DNA from: Prostheceraeus crozeri
Lineage: Eukaryota; Platyhelminthes; Polycladida; Euryleptidae
Length of the DNA: 64,000 nt
Assembly (NCBI GenBank): GCA_907163375.1
Contig: CAJQUW010004458.1
Location: forward strand, 1-64,000
Direction of reading: 5' to 3'
Shown one piece after another: positions 43,608-56,325 of the stretch (its first letter is position 1; each line of letters begins with the position of its first letter). The position numbers and the translations under genes are program-made. The notes beneath the pieces are model-generated. The model made no database searches, had not been told where the DNA came from, and saw only the letters and a list, made by a program, of their open reading frames with translations.

Positions 43608-46600
43608 ACTGCCGATTCAAAATGGCGGACATGAAACCGAAACTGCTTACTGGGCCTCGATGAATATGCATTATGCATTAACAGAATATGCACTGACAGC
43701 AAGTCTTGGAGGTAGCAGGCTCTTAAGAGGTCTTGAAAAAGTCATATTCTAAATCTTCACAGAATATAATTGTATAGAAATGTATAAAAGTCGCAAACCC
43801 ATTTTACAGGCTAAGCATGTAGAAGAAGATGAATGATAGTTTTGCGATTATTTGAAATCTCCTGATGCCTCCCGAATGTTCAGTTGTTCATAAGAATAAT
43901 TCAATTTTTTAAGTCGCCATAGAAATCATCATCGCGAAACAAAATAGTTTTTAGTCGCTTATGTCAAAAAATGAATGTCTTCTAGGTTTTATTTACTAAC
44001 GGACCTGTCATTCTTGTCAACTGGTCAATCAGTTCAGATACAGAAAAGAAGTGTCACTTACGATGTAGATTCGTCAGAATTGCTCCGAAATGGTCTTCAA
44101 AATATCTTCAAACACACCGCAAAAATGAGCGTGGAGATTTGGCAACTTGAAAATGGTCATTTATAAACCACAACCAATTTTGTGTCTTGTGTTCACTAAT
44201 AGTAAGCTTTATTGATGACAATAACAAATTATTCAGCTGCACCCAATTACACATCAAATTGAATTTAAACTTTGGAACCGCAGATCATTGATATTTTCTC
44301 TCATCGCAATAGAGAAATGTACAATCATCCATCTAATTTCCGGTAGGAAACTTAAATAGAAGAAGAGCAAGTTTTGTACACAGCGCGATATACAGTCCGT
44401 TTAATAAAAAATTGATCACTTTCCAATTTGTATAAAATTAATGTATCTTTAAGTTAGACTTAGTAAACTGTATCAGTGAGAAGCTCTGCTAAAGCATATT
44501 GATTGCCATTGTGCTTAGCATTTGCGTTGAATAATTCAACGCAATTACTGTGTAGTTATAATGAAATATGCTGATGAAAGATGTCTGAAATGAGAGAAAA
44601 GTTGTGTTCTATTTTATAATCATGACTTATCCAATACACTTAAACATAAAATTTACTGGTTGATGAGTGTTATTTGATCCACAGGATGAAAGCTGAAAAA
44701 CTTTTGTTATCTGAAACTTAATATGATTTAAGATTCAAGTACATTTGGCATGCTACAGATGTTAGAGAAAAATTGCAATATTCAAAAAATTACAGAATTT
44801 TCAGTTCATTTTTAAGGGCAATACGCTTTTATGGATCAATCTGCAGAATATAATGCCGATAGTTCTTACAAAATGTTACACTTTGAATTATCCGCACACA
44901 ATGTATTTCATTTGACTTGCTGTAAAAAGATTGATTGCTTTCAATCAGGAATCGGAACGATTACCCAGTTAACTTTGACCCAGAGACCGTTGTTTATCCT
45001 GCCAAAGAGGCGACTATTCAGTGATAGATTCCAACGCACAGAATATAAATAGTTAATCATAACATTATTTGAAAGAAAAAAAATATATTGCTCATAACAA
45101 AAGTTTGGTAAACAACAGCTTGCTAATGAAAAATGAACACTTTTCTAATGGGCACTTTATCAAACTTTAATTGCAGCAGACAATATGCTTTAGGCAGATA
45201 ATTTCATGCAAGCTAATTAATGAGGCCTCCCAGTGGATTGTCAATGCCAGATCCCAGCTTTTGATCTACGTCCGGCTGTGAACTGCATTTACGAACAATA
45301 AGTGAGAGAAAGCGAGTTGACATGTAAGTGAAGAAATAGAATTCAACAGCAAGTTTCCTTCAATAGCTGTTGCATAACATTTTTTACATACATCTTAAAC
45401 ATGGCTTTTTGGAGGGAGGAGTAATTAGCGTGTATTGTGCATGTATTCTAAAAATTTTATTTCCTTCGCAACAACATTTGACTGTGAGATATACTTGCTG
45501 GATATGGATTTGAATTTCACAATTTCACCCCACAAACATCTCGAAATAGGGAGCTATCGTGAAGCCTCTGTTTCTGAAACAAACGAACCATTTCTATCCT
45601 AATACCTTGGTGAAGAGATCGATTCTCATGCGATGATGAAAATCATCCCAGCAGCATTTACAATAGAATATAATGCTTACTAATTTGAATTATTAATTGA
45701 AGTAGTCCTGATGTGGACTGATGGCGTTCTCCAATCCGCAAGTATACAAATGCAATGCTGTTGTAACCATTGAATTAATCAGTTCTTAAAATAACTCAAT
45801 GGAGTTTTCTCGTGGCAACGAATTAAAATTGATCAGCGTTGGCACAATAACTAGTAAAAATGGAAATCTTGAGACTTGTAACACTACTGATTCTTACTAT
45901 TAATATATTACTACCGTAGATTCCCTACACTGCTGAATACACACTCAAATCAGACGTCTAATATACTGTACCGACTACAGATGCTGGTATTGGAAATATA
46001 AAATGACAATGGTCACCATATGTTAAGGAAATTAAAAATGGATATTAAAAAACAACAGGAAACCGATGGATGAAAATTGAAATAGTGGAGGTAAATCATA
46101 GAACTACAATGATACCACTGCACTGATTGCAAGTGAACTAATGCTACACTATAACTGAGATTACACACGATGGATAATGGAAATAGCGGACAAGTGGAAA
46201 GTTGATAATGTAGGTATACAATTGACTCTCTAGTAAACACTCTACCACACCGAAAACAATCGAACTATACACACTATACCTAAGACCACTCATGGAAAAT
46301 ACTATTTCTCCACTTGAATTCGTTATCGCCAGTTTCTTAATCCGTCTATGATAATTCATTGAATCCAACATTTCTTCATTTCTCTTCATCCACAATGATA
46401 TGATTTGAAATATAATACTTCGACCACTACTTCAGCTATCGATTAAGGGATATAAAACATAATACTGCAATCCGTCAGTCATCAGCAGGTACTCGTCTAG
46501 TTGTGTTTCGACCCCTAACCTGAACACTCAAACCCAGGCGAGCGGGTTCCCACACATAGTGGCTGACAAAATACTCAATAGGTAATTATATGTCTGGAAA

Positions 46601-47543
46601 GATAAGTCAGACATCATGTACATGTTACGTTTCCCACATGTAAACTCATCCTGTCATTAAATTCATCCCATCAATAAATACAGTATCCTTTTTACGATCC
46701 GCACATGCAGACAAATTCTGTGCATCAATTTGTGCCTTCTTCGATTCCCACAAGTAAACAGATCCTGTTCATCCTCGATTCCCTTAAACATGCAATCATA
46801 ATGTGATAAATATGCAATCCGCCTTTACACAAACTTCGCCTCATGCATCGAGACTTCACAATGGGAGCTCTCTCACCTCCCTTAAGCCATGCTCTGCATT
46901 CTATCGTCACCGCCCCCCCCCCTTTGTTTTGTGCACGTATGGTGATGCATTGCGCAGATGATGTCGGCTTTGTGCCACACATGATGGATCCCAAGTCAAA
47001 AAATGGACAAGTTTCCATGTCTCACAATATATTTGCTGCATGCATTCATTTGGATGAGCAGTTTCTTTAACTTTTCTGGATACTTTGCTGGGGTAGTTGC
47101 AGACTACACTATACGCATGAATGTTCAAAGTCTCCATTTGAGTTTATTTAGCACCCTTTAACTGCTTCAATGCAATCAAACATGCTCCCAACATTGTCTC
47201 AAGATGTTTTCATGGGACAATTGTCAAAACATACATTATATCTTATTTATGCTAGCTGGCATCACTTTCCAACGGATACACAAAATAATAATTTCTTGAA
47301 AAAAGTGGAATTCAAATTTTGAAAGTTGAGGTTTGTAGTGACATTCGTTAGAGGGATCTACTATTTGACACAATTGGTTTTTATGCGACATGAAGGAGGT
47401 CAGAAATCAGACAATTAAGTGTGGCGGGTACCGAATATTTAGCGGAGGTTTAACGGAGAAAATCTTGACACCTGAACCACTGCATTTTTTATCCGAGCAA
47501 TATTAGCAGATGTAGCCACTGTGGTCTTCTCAATCGTCTACAG
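43608..47543. other. AT-rich DNA, no gene recognised
   Basis: No exon or repeat family is recognised. The region around 46700-47110 is slightly less AT-rich and has a C-run (46913-46923), but its open frames on both strands have no domain. Confidence 0.35.
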
Positions 47544-47655
47544 GTTCGAGCCACGACGTTGAAGCTAGAGGACGCGCAAGCGCCACAAGTCAAATTGCTG
47601 TACGGGCCATCTGTTAAGAGCATGAATTCGCCTGCAAGGTACTGCACTATCGTAG
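47544..47655 (+). other. Weak internal exon candidate
   Basis: A pyrimidine-rich stretch ending CAATCGTCTACAG (acceptor) precedes a frame beginning VRATTLKLEDAQAPQVKLLY. It runs through GPSVKSMNSPARYCTIV to GTATGT (47656), a good donor. The block is less AT-rich than its surroundings. It would be 112 bases long with phases 0 and 1, so it cannot follow the first exon at 30506 directly if that exon is coding. I do not recognise the peptide. Against it, the first bases (GGTTCGAGCC) match a Pol III B box exactly, so this could be a tRNA-derived fragment. Confidence 0.22.
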
Positions 47656-50140
47656 GTATGTGGAGGTCAGACTACAATCTGCAATCGCTTAATACCTGTT
47701 CTGCAGTCGAGGCGGTTCAAGTAGGCGCTATTCTTGCCATGTTTTCACAAGTAATCTGATGATCTGTAAATTTATCAAATTATACTTTGAGATTGAATAA
47801 ATCTGTTAATCAAATTATTAGTTGTTAAGATATGAGAATTTTTCATCACTAAAAAGGTGTTGTACTTCAATCTACCACTGAAATATATGGATGTAGTTAA
47901 GTGGACGATATTGAAGGCCTTCATACTGGTCTATCGAGCTTCTTACACCAATGCAAAAACTCATTGTCTATGTTGCTGACAGATATTCTAGCAATCTGTG
48001 CAATTTACAAAATATCATAATAAACCACAGTAATTAAATTTATGCTTCATGATTTCATCGCACGCATATGTATACCCTCCATAAATGTTAGTGGCTGTTT
48101 TGTTTGTTATATCATCGATTTCTTTGGATTGACATTAGAGTTTAATTGTCTTCATGATTGCGAACGACTTTTTTATGTAGTCATTAATAATAAGAAATCC
48201 TCGACATTGTCATTTAGTGATTGTTATATAAATATTGTACTCTTAAGAAGCACCCGCACTCTGAATTACACACTGACTTTATATTTACATTTAAGTTTTT
48301 AGATGTAAAATGTCATCAATCAGAATTATGCATTCATCATTCCGCAAATCGATGACAAACGTCAGCCAGATCTTTCATCAATAGCAACTTCACTTTCATG
48401 ACAAAAACGGACGATAATGCTTCTATATAAACTTCTCATTTCCAAACTGAATTATTATTTCGATCTCATGTGATTGATAAATTATAGAAATCTAAACATA
48501 ATTGACTGTGTTCCATCATTAAACTAGACTTTCCCTACAGTTGCCATCTGATAGTCACGGAGGATCCGACATTTCAGGTGCAGCAGAAAATTCAACGAGA
48601 TTGATCTTTCAATCTCATATCTTCATTCAATGGTTTTTGATAAGCAGTTTCAGAAACGTAAAACTTCATTTAAAATAGAAATTTGAATTTTAGATTAGCA
48701 CAAGAAACCGCCTTATTAGAAAATCATGTGATCAACTCATCCATCGAAGAGGGGTCAAAGTGCAGGATTCTATAATTGATCAACTTAAGCGTCACCGAAC
48801 ATTGAAACGCTTGACTGTTGACCATTTAAGTTGTGATATGAAAAAGTTGGCACACGAAGATATAACATTTACTATTTCATGCATCGTTATGTTAAAAATA
48901 AATTGTCAAAATCGAAAGTCAGGATAATGTACACAAACTATCGTCATTCCACATTATAACTAATGACAGCTAGACATCAGTGTAGCATCCATACAAAATT
49001 TTATTCAGAAATCTCAGAAAAACTTCATAAGTAAATAAAACTTATTGATTACTAATAAGTAAATTAATAATAAGTATAATTAGTAATTACTAATAAGAAA
49101 ATCACTGTCACAATATTAAGTATTAACAAAGATGCAAAATGTAATCTAAGGGTAATTATAATATTGCACTTGGCAATATTATTTCTATGTGATGTTATTC
49201 TAATAATTAATTGATACTAATAATGTGACAATGCATAGAGAGTATTGCATTAAAGAATATGCCAACACTTCTATATAAAAGCCAATGAAATCAATGAAGT
49301 CAATGAAGTGCATTGTCAAATCGTCGTTTCTTAATAAATGCATTTGTAAAACATTTCTTTCACTGAGATTTCAGAAATGTCTACATTTTTAGATTCTGCA
49401 GCTTGACAAGCCATGTCGATATCGACCTACATGTATGTCATATTGATAATATCCTTATGAAACTCAATATGATGGACATCATTAATCAATCTCCTTAGTT
49501 AAATCTATAGATTTCAAACGGAAGTGTAGGCTAAAACTGACAGTTCACTAAAAGTCCTCGAATTTTATGAATAGAATTGAATGTCTGTTTTTTCAAAAAT
49601 GTGACTAAATCTCAATGCTGTCACTTTATTCTTCGGGTTGAATGCCCTTTAACGTCTGTCTGTACAGGAGGTTCCTGACAGTCATTTCTTTGAACAAAGA
49701 AATGTGATCTCTCCCTCGTTGCGATCAGCTCATCCGATCAGTGCATGACAACGCTACGTTTTAGTGCGTTGATCAAGCGAAAAATCGACCGTCGTCATGA
49801 ACAGCTCCAATTACCCAACAGTATACTCGTATAATGCTTTGTATTTTCTGATAACCGCCAGCACTCTTAATGCTGTTCACAGGACAAAACGCGACGGGTT
49901 TTTTCTTTTTATCGCAAAAATTACTTGTCACAACCAAGGGAGACATTATCTTTCCTTGAAACTAAAAATGACTGAAAATGCAATTCGCTTAAAAATATAT
50001 AATCCGCTTCTCTACTGAGCATTGAGAAAAATCATCGTTGGATAGATTTGCATGAAATCTAGCACACTCATTTAATTGACTAACATGTACATGCATTTGC
50101 ATATAATATCGCAAACTACTATATTTTTACACTGAATATA
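47656..50140. other. AT-rich DNA, no gene recognised
   Basis: No gene is recognised. An AT-rich block with repeated AATAAGTAA-type words spans about 49020-49100. A perfect 22-base palindrome lies at 49683-49704. Confidence 0.35.
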
Positions 50141-51047
50141 CAGCAGTCCCTGTCTATAACGACCACCTCTCTGCCAAGCAAATAAAGTCGTTATAGACAG
50201 GTGGTCTTTTTAAGCACCTTGTATGATGTATGATATTAAAGTAATATCCAATAATAAGTCTACGCGTACTCAGAAGTTGAAATCAGCATGAGTGCACGAA
50301 TGATGCTAGCTTTTATAGTTTCAGGGCTATAAAAGTGTCTATTCAAAGGGCCGATTACGCAAGATTTAAGAGCAATTTAGAAAACTATAGAAATATATAA
50401 CAATAGTGTGATACACAAACATAATTATAAAGCACACAATAATCAATGAGAAAATCTGATGACACACGGTATTAGGCACTGCATGACTGTAGACATTATG
50501 TAAAACTATAGGATTATACTACCGGTACAATTATGTAGAATAACTTCAGATGTAGGCCAATCACAGTATATACATGCGTGCATACTCGATTGTATTTTCA
50601 GCATACAAGTCAATTTTCTCCGATAATATATGCGTCATGTAGTGCCAGCATACTGAAGCCTACATAATATGTACAATATACATGTACATACACACATCGA
50701 GCCATCCAATAGTACCAAACTCAAAATTATGATAATTAGTACATGATTGTAAAGTAGAAAAGTTATGCTATTCCATAAATCAACTAATTTTTTCTAAATG
50801 CATTCATAAATCATATGAATCCTTAGTTCTAGCTCTTTTTGAAAAAGTCACTACTCTATCGTTCCCCCGAAATCTGCCGTCGTAATAAACAGGGATCAGA
50901 GAACAATTGGCCAAATTACTGAGGTAGTAAGTCGCGTTAGACAGGAAGTCGCTATACACAGGTTGAATTACATAGGAGACATAGTAATTTTGCATCGGTG
51001 CCAAATGTTTTGGTTAAAAGCAGGGTCGTTAATGACAGGGACTACTG
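50141..51047. mobile_element. Non-autonomous TA-flanked transposon (Tigger/mariner-like)
   Basis: The left end CAGCAGTCCCTGTCTATAAC, continuing GACC, is mirrored by the right end GTCGTTAATGACAGGGACTACTG; the first few positions agree except one. TA lies at 50139-50140 and 51048-51049. CAGTxGTCCC ends with TAACGACC inside are typical of Tigger/mariner relatives. Subterminal copies occur in both orientations: GTCGTTATAGACAG at about 50189-50202 pairs with CTGTCTATAACGAC at about 50150-50163, and similar words appear near 50880-50960. No transposase is seen in its 907 bp. Confidence 0.78.
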
Positions 51048-54000
51048 TACTATCTTTAAATGCAGCAGTTCTAAGTTCATTTAAGTATCCGTGAGAAATC
51101 ACTAGACCTCTTTAAAACAACCTATGACAACAAATAATCGCTCGCATTATCATGTGACTATGGTGATATAATTATCTTAGTTCAACGTTCACATGTGCTA
51201 TCATTTATCTTTTGGAATGACATTGAATTTTTGATTTTTTGAAATTGCATGATGGTAATCAGAATAACGACAATCATGAAAACTTCATGAACACAGAATA
51301 GCTAACTAGAATTATCATAAACTGCCTTAAAATACTCGATATAGTTCGCACACCCTCACTAAGAGGATAACTGACAAATCTGGTCACTTCGACTCTGCAC
51401 TATACACGAATCTTTGGCCTCTAAAAGTAAAATAATTATATTCCTTCTAATTGAATAGGATTGCTTATTGCTTAGGTGTCGTGAGAAAACGGTTAAACAT
51501 CGTATGTGTACCATTGCCCATTTTGAGTCACTAGGTTTGCCGCGTGTGAATATGAGTCGCACACATGCAAGACAGATACTAATAGATGGTCACTTGTCTT
51601 TTAGTATGAATCATGGAATAAAATGGAACAGGAACACATCCTTCCTTGCTCTTAAGATCCTACCTTTTATAATCATCCGAACCACTATGTAAATCTTAGT
51701 TAGGTATATAGAAATATTCTCCACCATATCCATGGATATTTGGAAAGTTTTCATATTCATTATCTCCATGGACATCCATGACCACGACAACCAGGTCCAT
51801 AATAAGCAACATATTATGTTGCATCAAAATACATCTAAACAGCAAAAAAGTCATCAATGACTCATCAATAAAGCGATGAAAATATTTCTTATTACGATAA
51901 AGCATTTATTTCTGATCCAAAATGATCGGCTAGATAAAGTTACAATGGGGAGACTGGAAAATCTTTCTCTCTTGTTTAGCTAGACAAGCTGTGTGAAATG
52001 TCAAATTTGACACGAAATTAGAGACAGTCACGATATTATTGGAATGAGATTCTGGTTCGAGAATGCGAGAAAAGAGAAATTTAATCACCATTGGCTCTCG
52101 TCTCTGAGAAGATCAAAGACATTCCAGAATTCATGTATATCTATAAGGGTAAAAACGATAAAATGTAAATTACTTCTTCTCAGAAATGCCATCTGTTAAT
52201 TTTTGTTCAAATACATTTTTTCTTCTTTACTTTTCATTTAAATGTAGAAATGCGATGAGAACATTGATAGTTTTACTGTAGGATGAAGATGCTGACTTAT
52301 TTTCATAATATAAGTTAATCAATGTTCTTCGTGGAAAATAGTGTAAGGGAATGCTGAACGTAATCGTCGGTGCACGTAAACCGTAAAGAAGCGAACATTA
52401 AAAGTGCAATCTATGCATAAGATAGAAGTGCGATGGAAATGAACAGAAAAATCCTATATTATGAGACACACAAAAAATTTTAAAAGTGTGAAGTCATGAG
52501 AGAACTGAAACAGACTGATCATCTTTATGCACAAAGCAAAGACATATTAGCGGAATTGACTGTCTTGTCCGAATCTAATCTGAAATACAACAACATGACA
52601 GCTGTGCTCGAATGCACTGGTTAAAAAAGGTACTGCTGTGTCCTTAACACTTTTCTTAGAGCGGCTTCCGTTTTGGATTCCTGGCGCAACTTGATCCGAC
52701 TCAGCTCAATCCATAGAAATTGATCTATTTCCATGCTTAGAAGGAAAATGACACATTTGCTGAATTTGGCACAGACATCGCAAAGAACATCAGGGATCTA
52801 GTTACCATAATGTTAAAAGCGTTGCCAATTGATCATCACATGTCAGATTCATCAAATTGTCTAGTGAATTATCAAGTGATGGTCAACATGCAGTAGTGGA
52901 CGTAACTAAACTAATGAAAATAATCACACATTTTCCAACTTCTCCAAATTCATGAAATTTCATCAAACTTAGTCACATTGGATTTATAATAGACTTCATC
53001 GGTCACTGAGTGACAGTACAACAACACTGAGAAGTTTTACTTGAACCCTGAGATGAAGGATTCGTCCCTTGGATACTCAGTTGGAATACAAGGTACGACT
53101 GTGATCATGAAATTCGTGGCATTGTTGTCTATAAAGACAAATGGCGAACAGTTGTCTAATTCTGAGGCTGTAAATGCTCTACAAGTCAGATAAGAGGAAT
53201 TTTACACACTCAACGCTCTTGCGCAGTGAGACTGCCCTTAGGAGCAAGAGAAGATCGTTAATGATGCAGCACTCCCGGGTGTCAACAACAGAAATGTGGG
53301 GGGGCGGGAATTGAATAGAAGTACCCGCTTTAAAATCAATTGCACATTGAGAACATGATCTATCATGTGAAACCGAAAGACTAGTCTCAAAAATTCTATT
53401 AGAATATTTTTTTGCTTGACTCAAATGGAAAGAGTCCATCCAACTTGCTGATATTTCGGTCTGTCGGTGATTAATTCGTTTTGAGACAAACAGTTCATTG
53501 AACGATTATGACATCTTCAGATACATCGTAGGCTATGCACAATCATCAAATCTTAATTAATTGCACGAAGGCCGGCAATTCGCAAACACGAAGTCTTCAA
53601 GTTACTTCAAGCGTAGGATAAGAGTGCAAACTCTTGTTCTTGCCTTGCGTAAGCGTCATGTTCATAAACAATTATTACCACAAATAGATTTAATGACAAG
53701 CCTCCTGCTTTGTCGCATCGACTTGCAATAACTTGAAACCAGTACTCAAGAATAGCCTACCATTCAGGGTTCTAGAAAAATCTTATCTCCATCAAAAGCT
53801 TGACGGAAGCCCTATATTCCGTTTTCTATAAATTTGAATTCAATATGTAGATGGTAAGATTCACCTTGCTCAATTTAGACTTTGTACAGTATTTACTTAT
53901 ATAATTTTACTATATACTCGCTAATTCCCAATCTTCGTTCATACTAAGCTACAAGTGCGATGCATCAATAGGCCAAGCAAACTTCAATATCAACATATGC

Positions 54001-54299
54001 GGATGATGACTTTTGTCAAAATAGGAACTTAAGTAAGATCTGACATCTTTATTCTATAGAATAAGCGAAGGTCACACATAATAAGACTGTCACCATCTCC
54101 ATTCTAAAACGCCACAGAGCGTCATTGGGAGACATATTTAGCGTGGCAATATGATCCAACGTTTACCTTATTTCAATCATTGCAATTTGCATGCTTGGAC
54201 TTTGAATTCCCGCTACGTAAACTTGTCACAATAGTGGTCATAATAACCATGACAACTGATTCGTAATAGTGAAGACTTGCTCTTGCCAATTAAAGTCGG
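51048..54299. other. AT-rich DNA, no gene recognised
   Basis: No exon can be supported. The 74-codon plus frame at 51468-51692, which reads HFESLGLPRVNMSRTHARQI, has no family I recognise. Confidence 0.35.
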
Positions 54300-54376
54300 C
54301 CAATCGCGCATAGCTCAGTTTGTCAAAGTGACAAGTCTAGATAAGCAAGGTGGTTGTAGGCTCGAGCACTATGACG
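54300..54376 (+). mobile_element. Diverged tRNA-headed SINE-like copy 3
   Basis: CGCATAGCTCAGTTTGTCAA carries a good A-box-like core. It is followed by ACAAGTCTAGATAAGC, a diverged form of the anticodon arm in the copies at 2.75 and 3.04 kb, and by TGTAGGCTCGAGC as a B-box relic. Order and spacing match those copies. It is too degenerate to be a tRNA gene. Confidence 0.45.
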
Positions 54377-55608
54377 ACGCACAGCTTCTGCATCGCATTC
54401 TGATTCTGATATAACGCTTACTTAATTTCATTTATTACAAATTATACTGTTTTCGTGACGAAGAGATTTATCTGAAAGGCATGTCAGTAGTGTGGCCATG
54501 CTATGAGTAATAAATAGCCAAGAGTGATAATTTGCATTGAAGTTCGATAGATAATGTCAAAGTAAGCTGTTTGATTCATATGTAAGCTTGATTTTCACTA
54601 CTTTTGGATTTGGTTGGAGCAGCCCGTACTTGGAAGTTGGATTAGTCTTTTCCTTCATCTCCACTAAATCGACAGACTATCGGAATTCAATAAACAAATC
54701 AAGAATTATGTCTACCATTTTCTTTCTCTTAGTTCCTATATGCATTCTCTCGGATGTCTCGTTTTATCAATTTATGTGAGGCGGTCTTAAAGTCATGCAA
54801 CGAAATGCAATTTAAAAAATTCTAGATATTAAAGAATCTTTACTAGAAAACCACTTATCCGTGATATGTTGATGCCTAAGAAGAGCAATTTCTGAGGTAA
54901 CTATCTGCCCATCATGTTTTTCAAAGAAAAAAATCCACCCAAGAATACCTACTCCCAAGAAAAAGCATATTTTCATAGCATACATCAGAGATGGAAACCG
55001 GCCGAAATATTCGGCCGTGATGAATACGTCATGCATTGTTACGCCAGCTGTTGGTCACAGCTGATGAGGCAGTGAAATGTCCGTCCCCCTCTAATGGTCA
55101 TGGATTACCTTATTGGGAGCAGTGACCATGTATTCGTTCATCTTTGAATATAAGAATGATATTTTCTTGCAAAATCCGCTGATGGACAAGATTACAATCA
55201 GAGATAAAATTACTGCAAAACTCGTTAATTACATGTAAGATTTCGAATTCTAGATCTTAATTAAAAGTTTTAGCGAGAGTCTTAATTAAATGTGCATCAT
55301 GATCCAAAATAATCCGGATCTTAACGCATAATAACGCAGGTAGCCAATAAGAGGGAAGAGAAAAGAAAAGCCTTTTTCGAAAGTCTATATTGTACCAGTT
55401 CCATTTTAGTCAGGTTTGACTGTAGATACTATCAAGATCAACATAAATGTCAGTGCTAACTAAAGTCATCTCCAATATGCTTGAAGATGTAATAACTAAT
55501 AAGTTAAATTATTGTTGAGTTAAATTGGCTTGGCTAAGTGATGAAAAGATGCTTTCAATCAAAGAAATCTCTTGCTCGGTGATAAATTCCATTTCTGATA
55601 TACATATA
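54377..55608. other. AT-rich DNA, no gene recognised
   Basis: No exon, RNA gene or transposon protein is recognisable. Confidence 0.4.
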
Positions 55609-56325
55609 GTCCGGCAGCCAGCACGAGTTTCTGCAGGATACGAGGCCGAAAATGAGACTTTCACAGAATGAAGTACGCCCTATGCCTACTACGAATCTGC
55701 GCGTCTGCCGAGTTCTAAATGATTCCTCTTCTTGTCAGACAGGATCAAAGAAAAACACATGTAAATTCAATGGAACGCAGGTTGAAGGTTTTGAATAAAG
55801 TGAAATTTTCTATGTTTTCTCTTATTAAATGAAAAGTACTAAACCTAAGCCATAATTTTTTACGTGGATTGTCTTCAGGTCATTTCCTGTCATGTTCATA
55901 CAACCCTTTCTATGAAACTAGAGACAGATTTGGCAAGTCTCTGAATGTCGGCAAACACAAGCATTTTGAGCAATTTAATCCACATTTAACCACATTCTCG
56001 CATACATTGCCGATCAGAAACATGATAATAACATATTCACAGCATAGGAAATGATTTGAAGACGTTCCAAGTGAAACATTTTGGCTCTAGATTTAGTATT
56101 TTCAGCATAATAACAAAAACATAAAAAAATTCTTTCAACCAAAAAAAAACAATTCTCGTCCCATTGGATTTACATGTATTTTTCTTTGATCCTGTCTGAC
56201 AAGAAGAGGAACTAACTAGAATTCGGCAGACGCGCAGATTCGTTGTAGGCATAGGTTGTACATCATTCTGTTAAAGTCTCATTTTCAGCCTCGTTCTCTG
56301 CAGAAACTCATGCTGGCTGCCGGAC
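55609..56325. mobile_element. Foldback element copy 2
   Basis: It has the same architecture as the copy at 23206-23927. It begins GTCCGGCAGCCAGCACG, ends CTGGCTGCCGGAC, and contains the shared blocks CCTATGCCTACTACGAATC and TCTTGTCAGACAGGATCAAA in one arm and their complements in the other. The length is 717 bp against 722 bp. TA flanks both ends (55607-55608 and 56326-56327). The arms have diverged more from each other than in copy 1. The short open frames inside are translations of the repeat. Confidence 0.88.

Noticed and set aside
44572..44595. CTGATGA…GAAA on the plus strand resembling a hammerhead core
   Set aside because: No usable stem II (only AGA/TCT around two bases), and no U-H17 in the right place.
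46725..47137. Overlapping frames on both strands in a less AT-rich patch
   Set aside because: No domain, and no good splice sites bound any of them.
55064..55088. CTGATGA…GAAA on the plus strand
   Set aside because: The bases between the two core words cannot form stem II.
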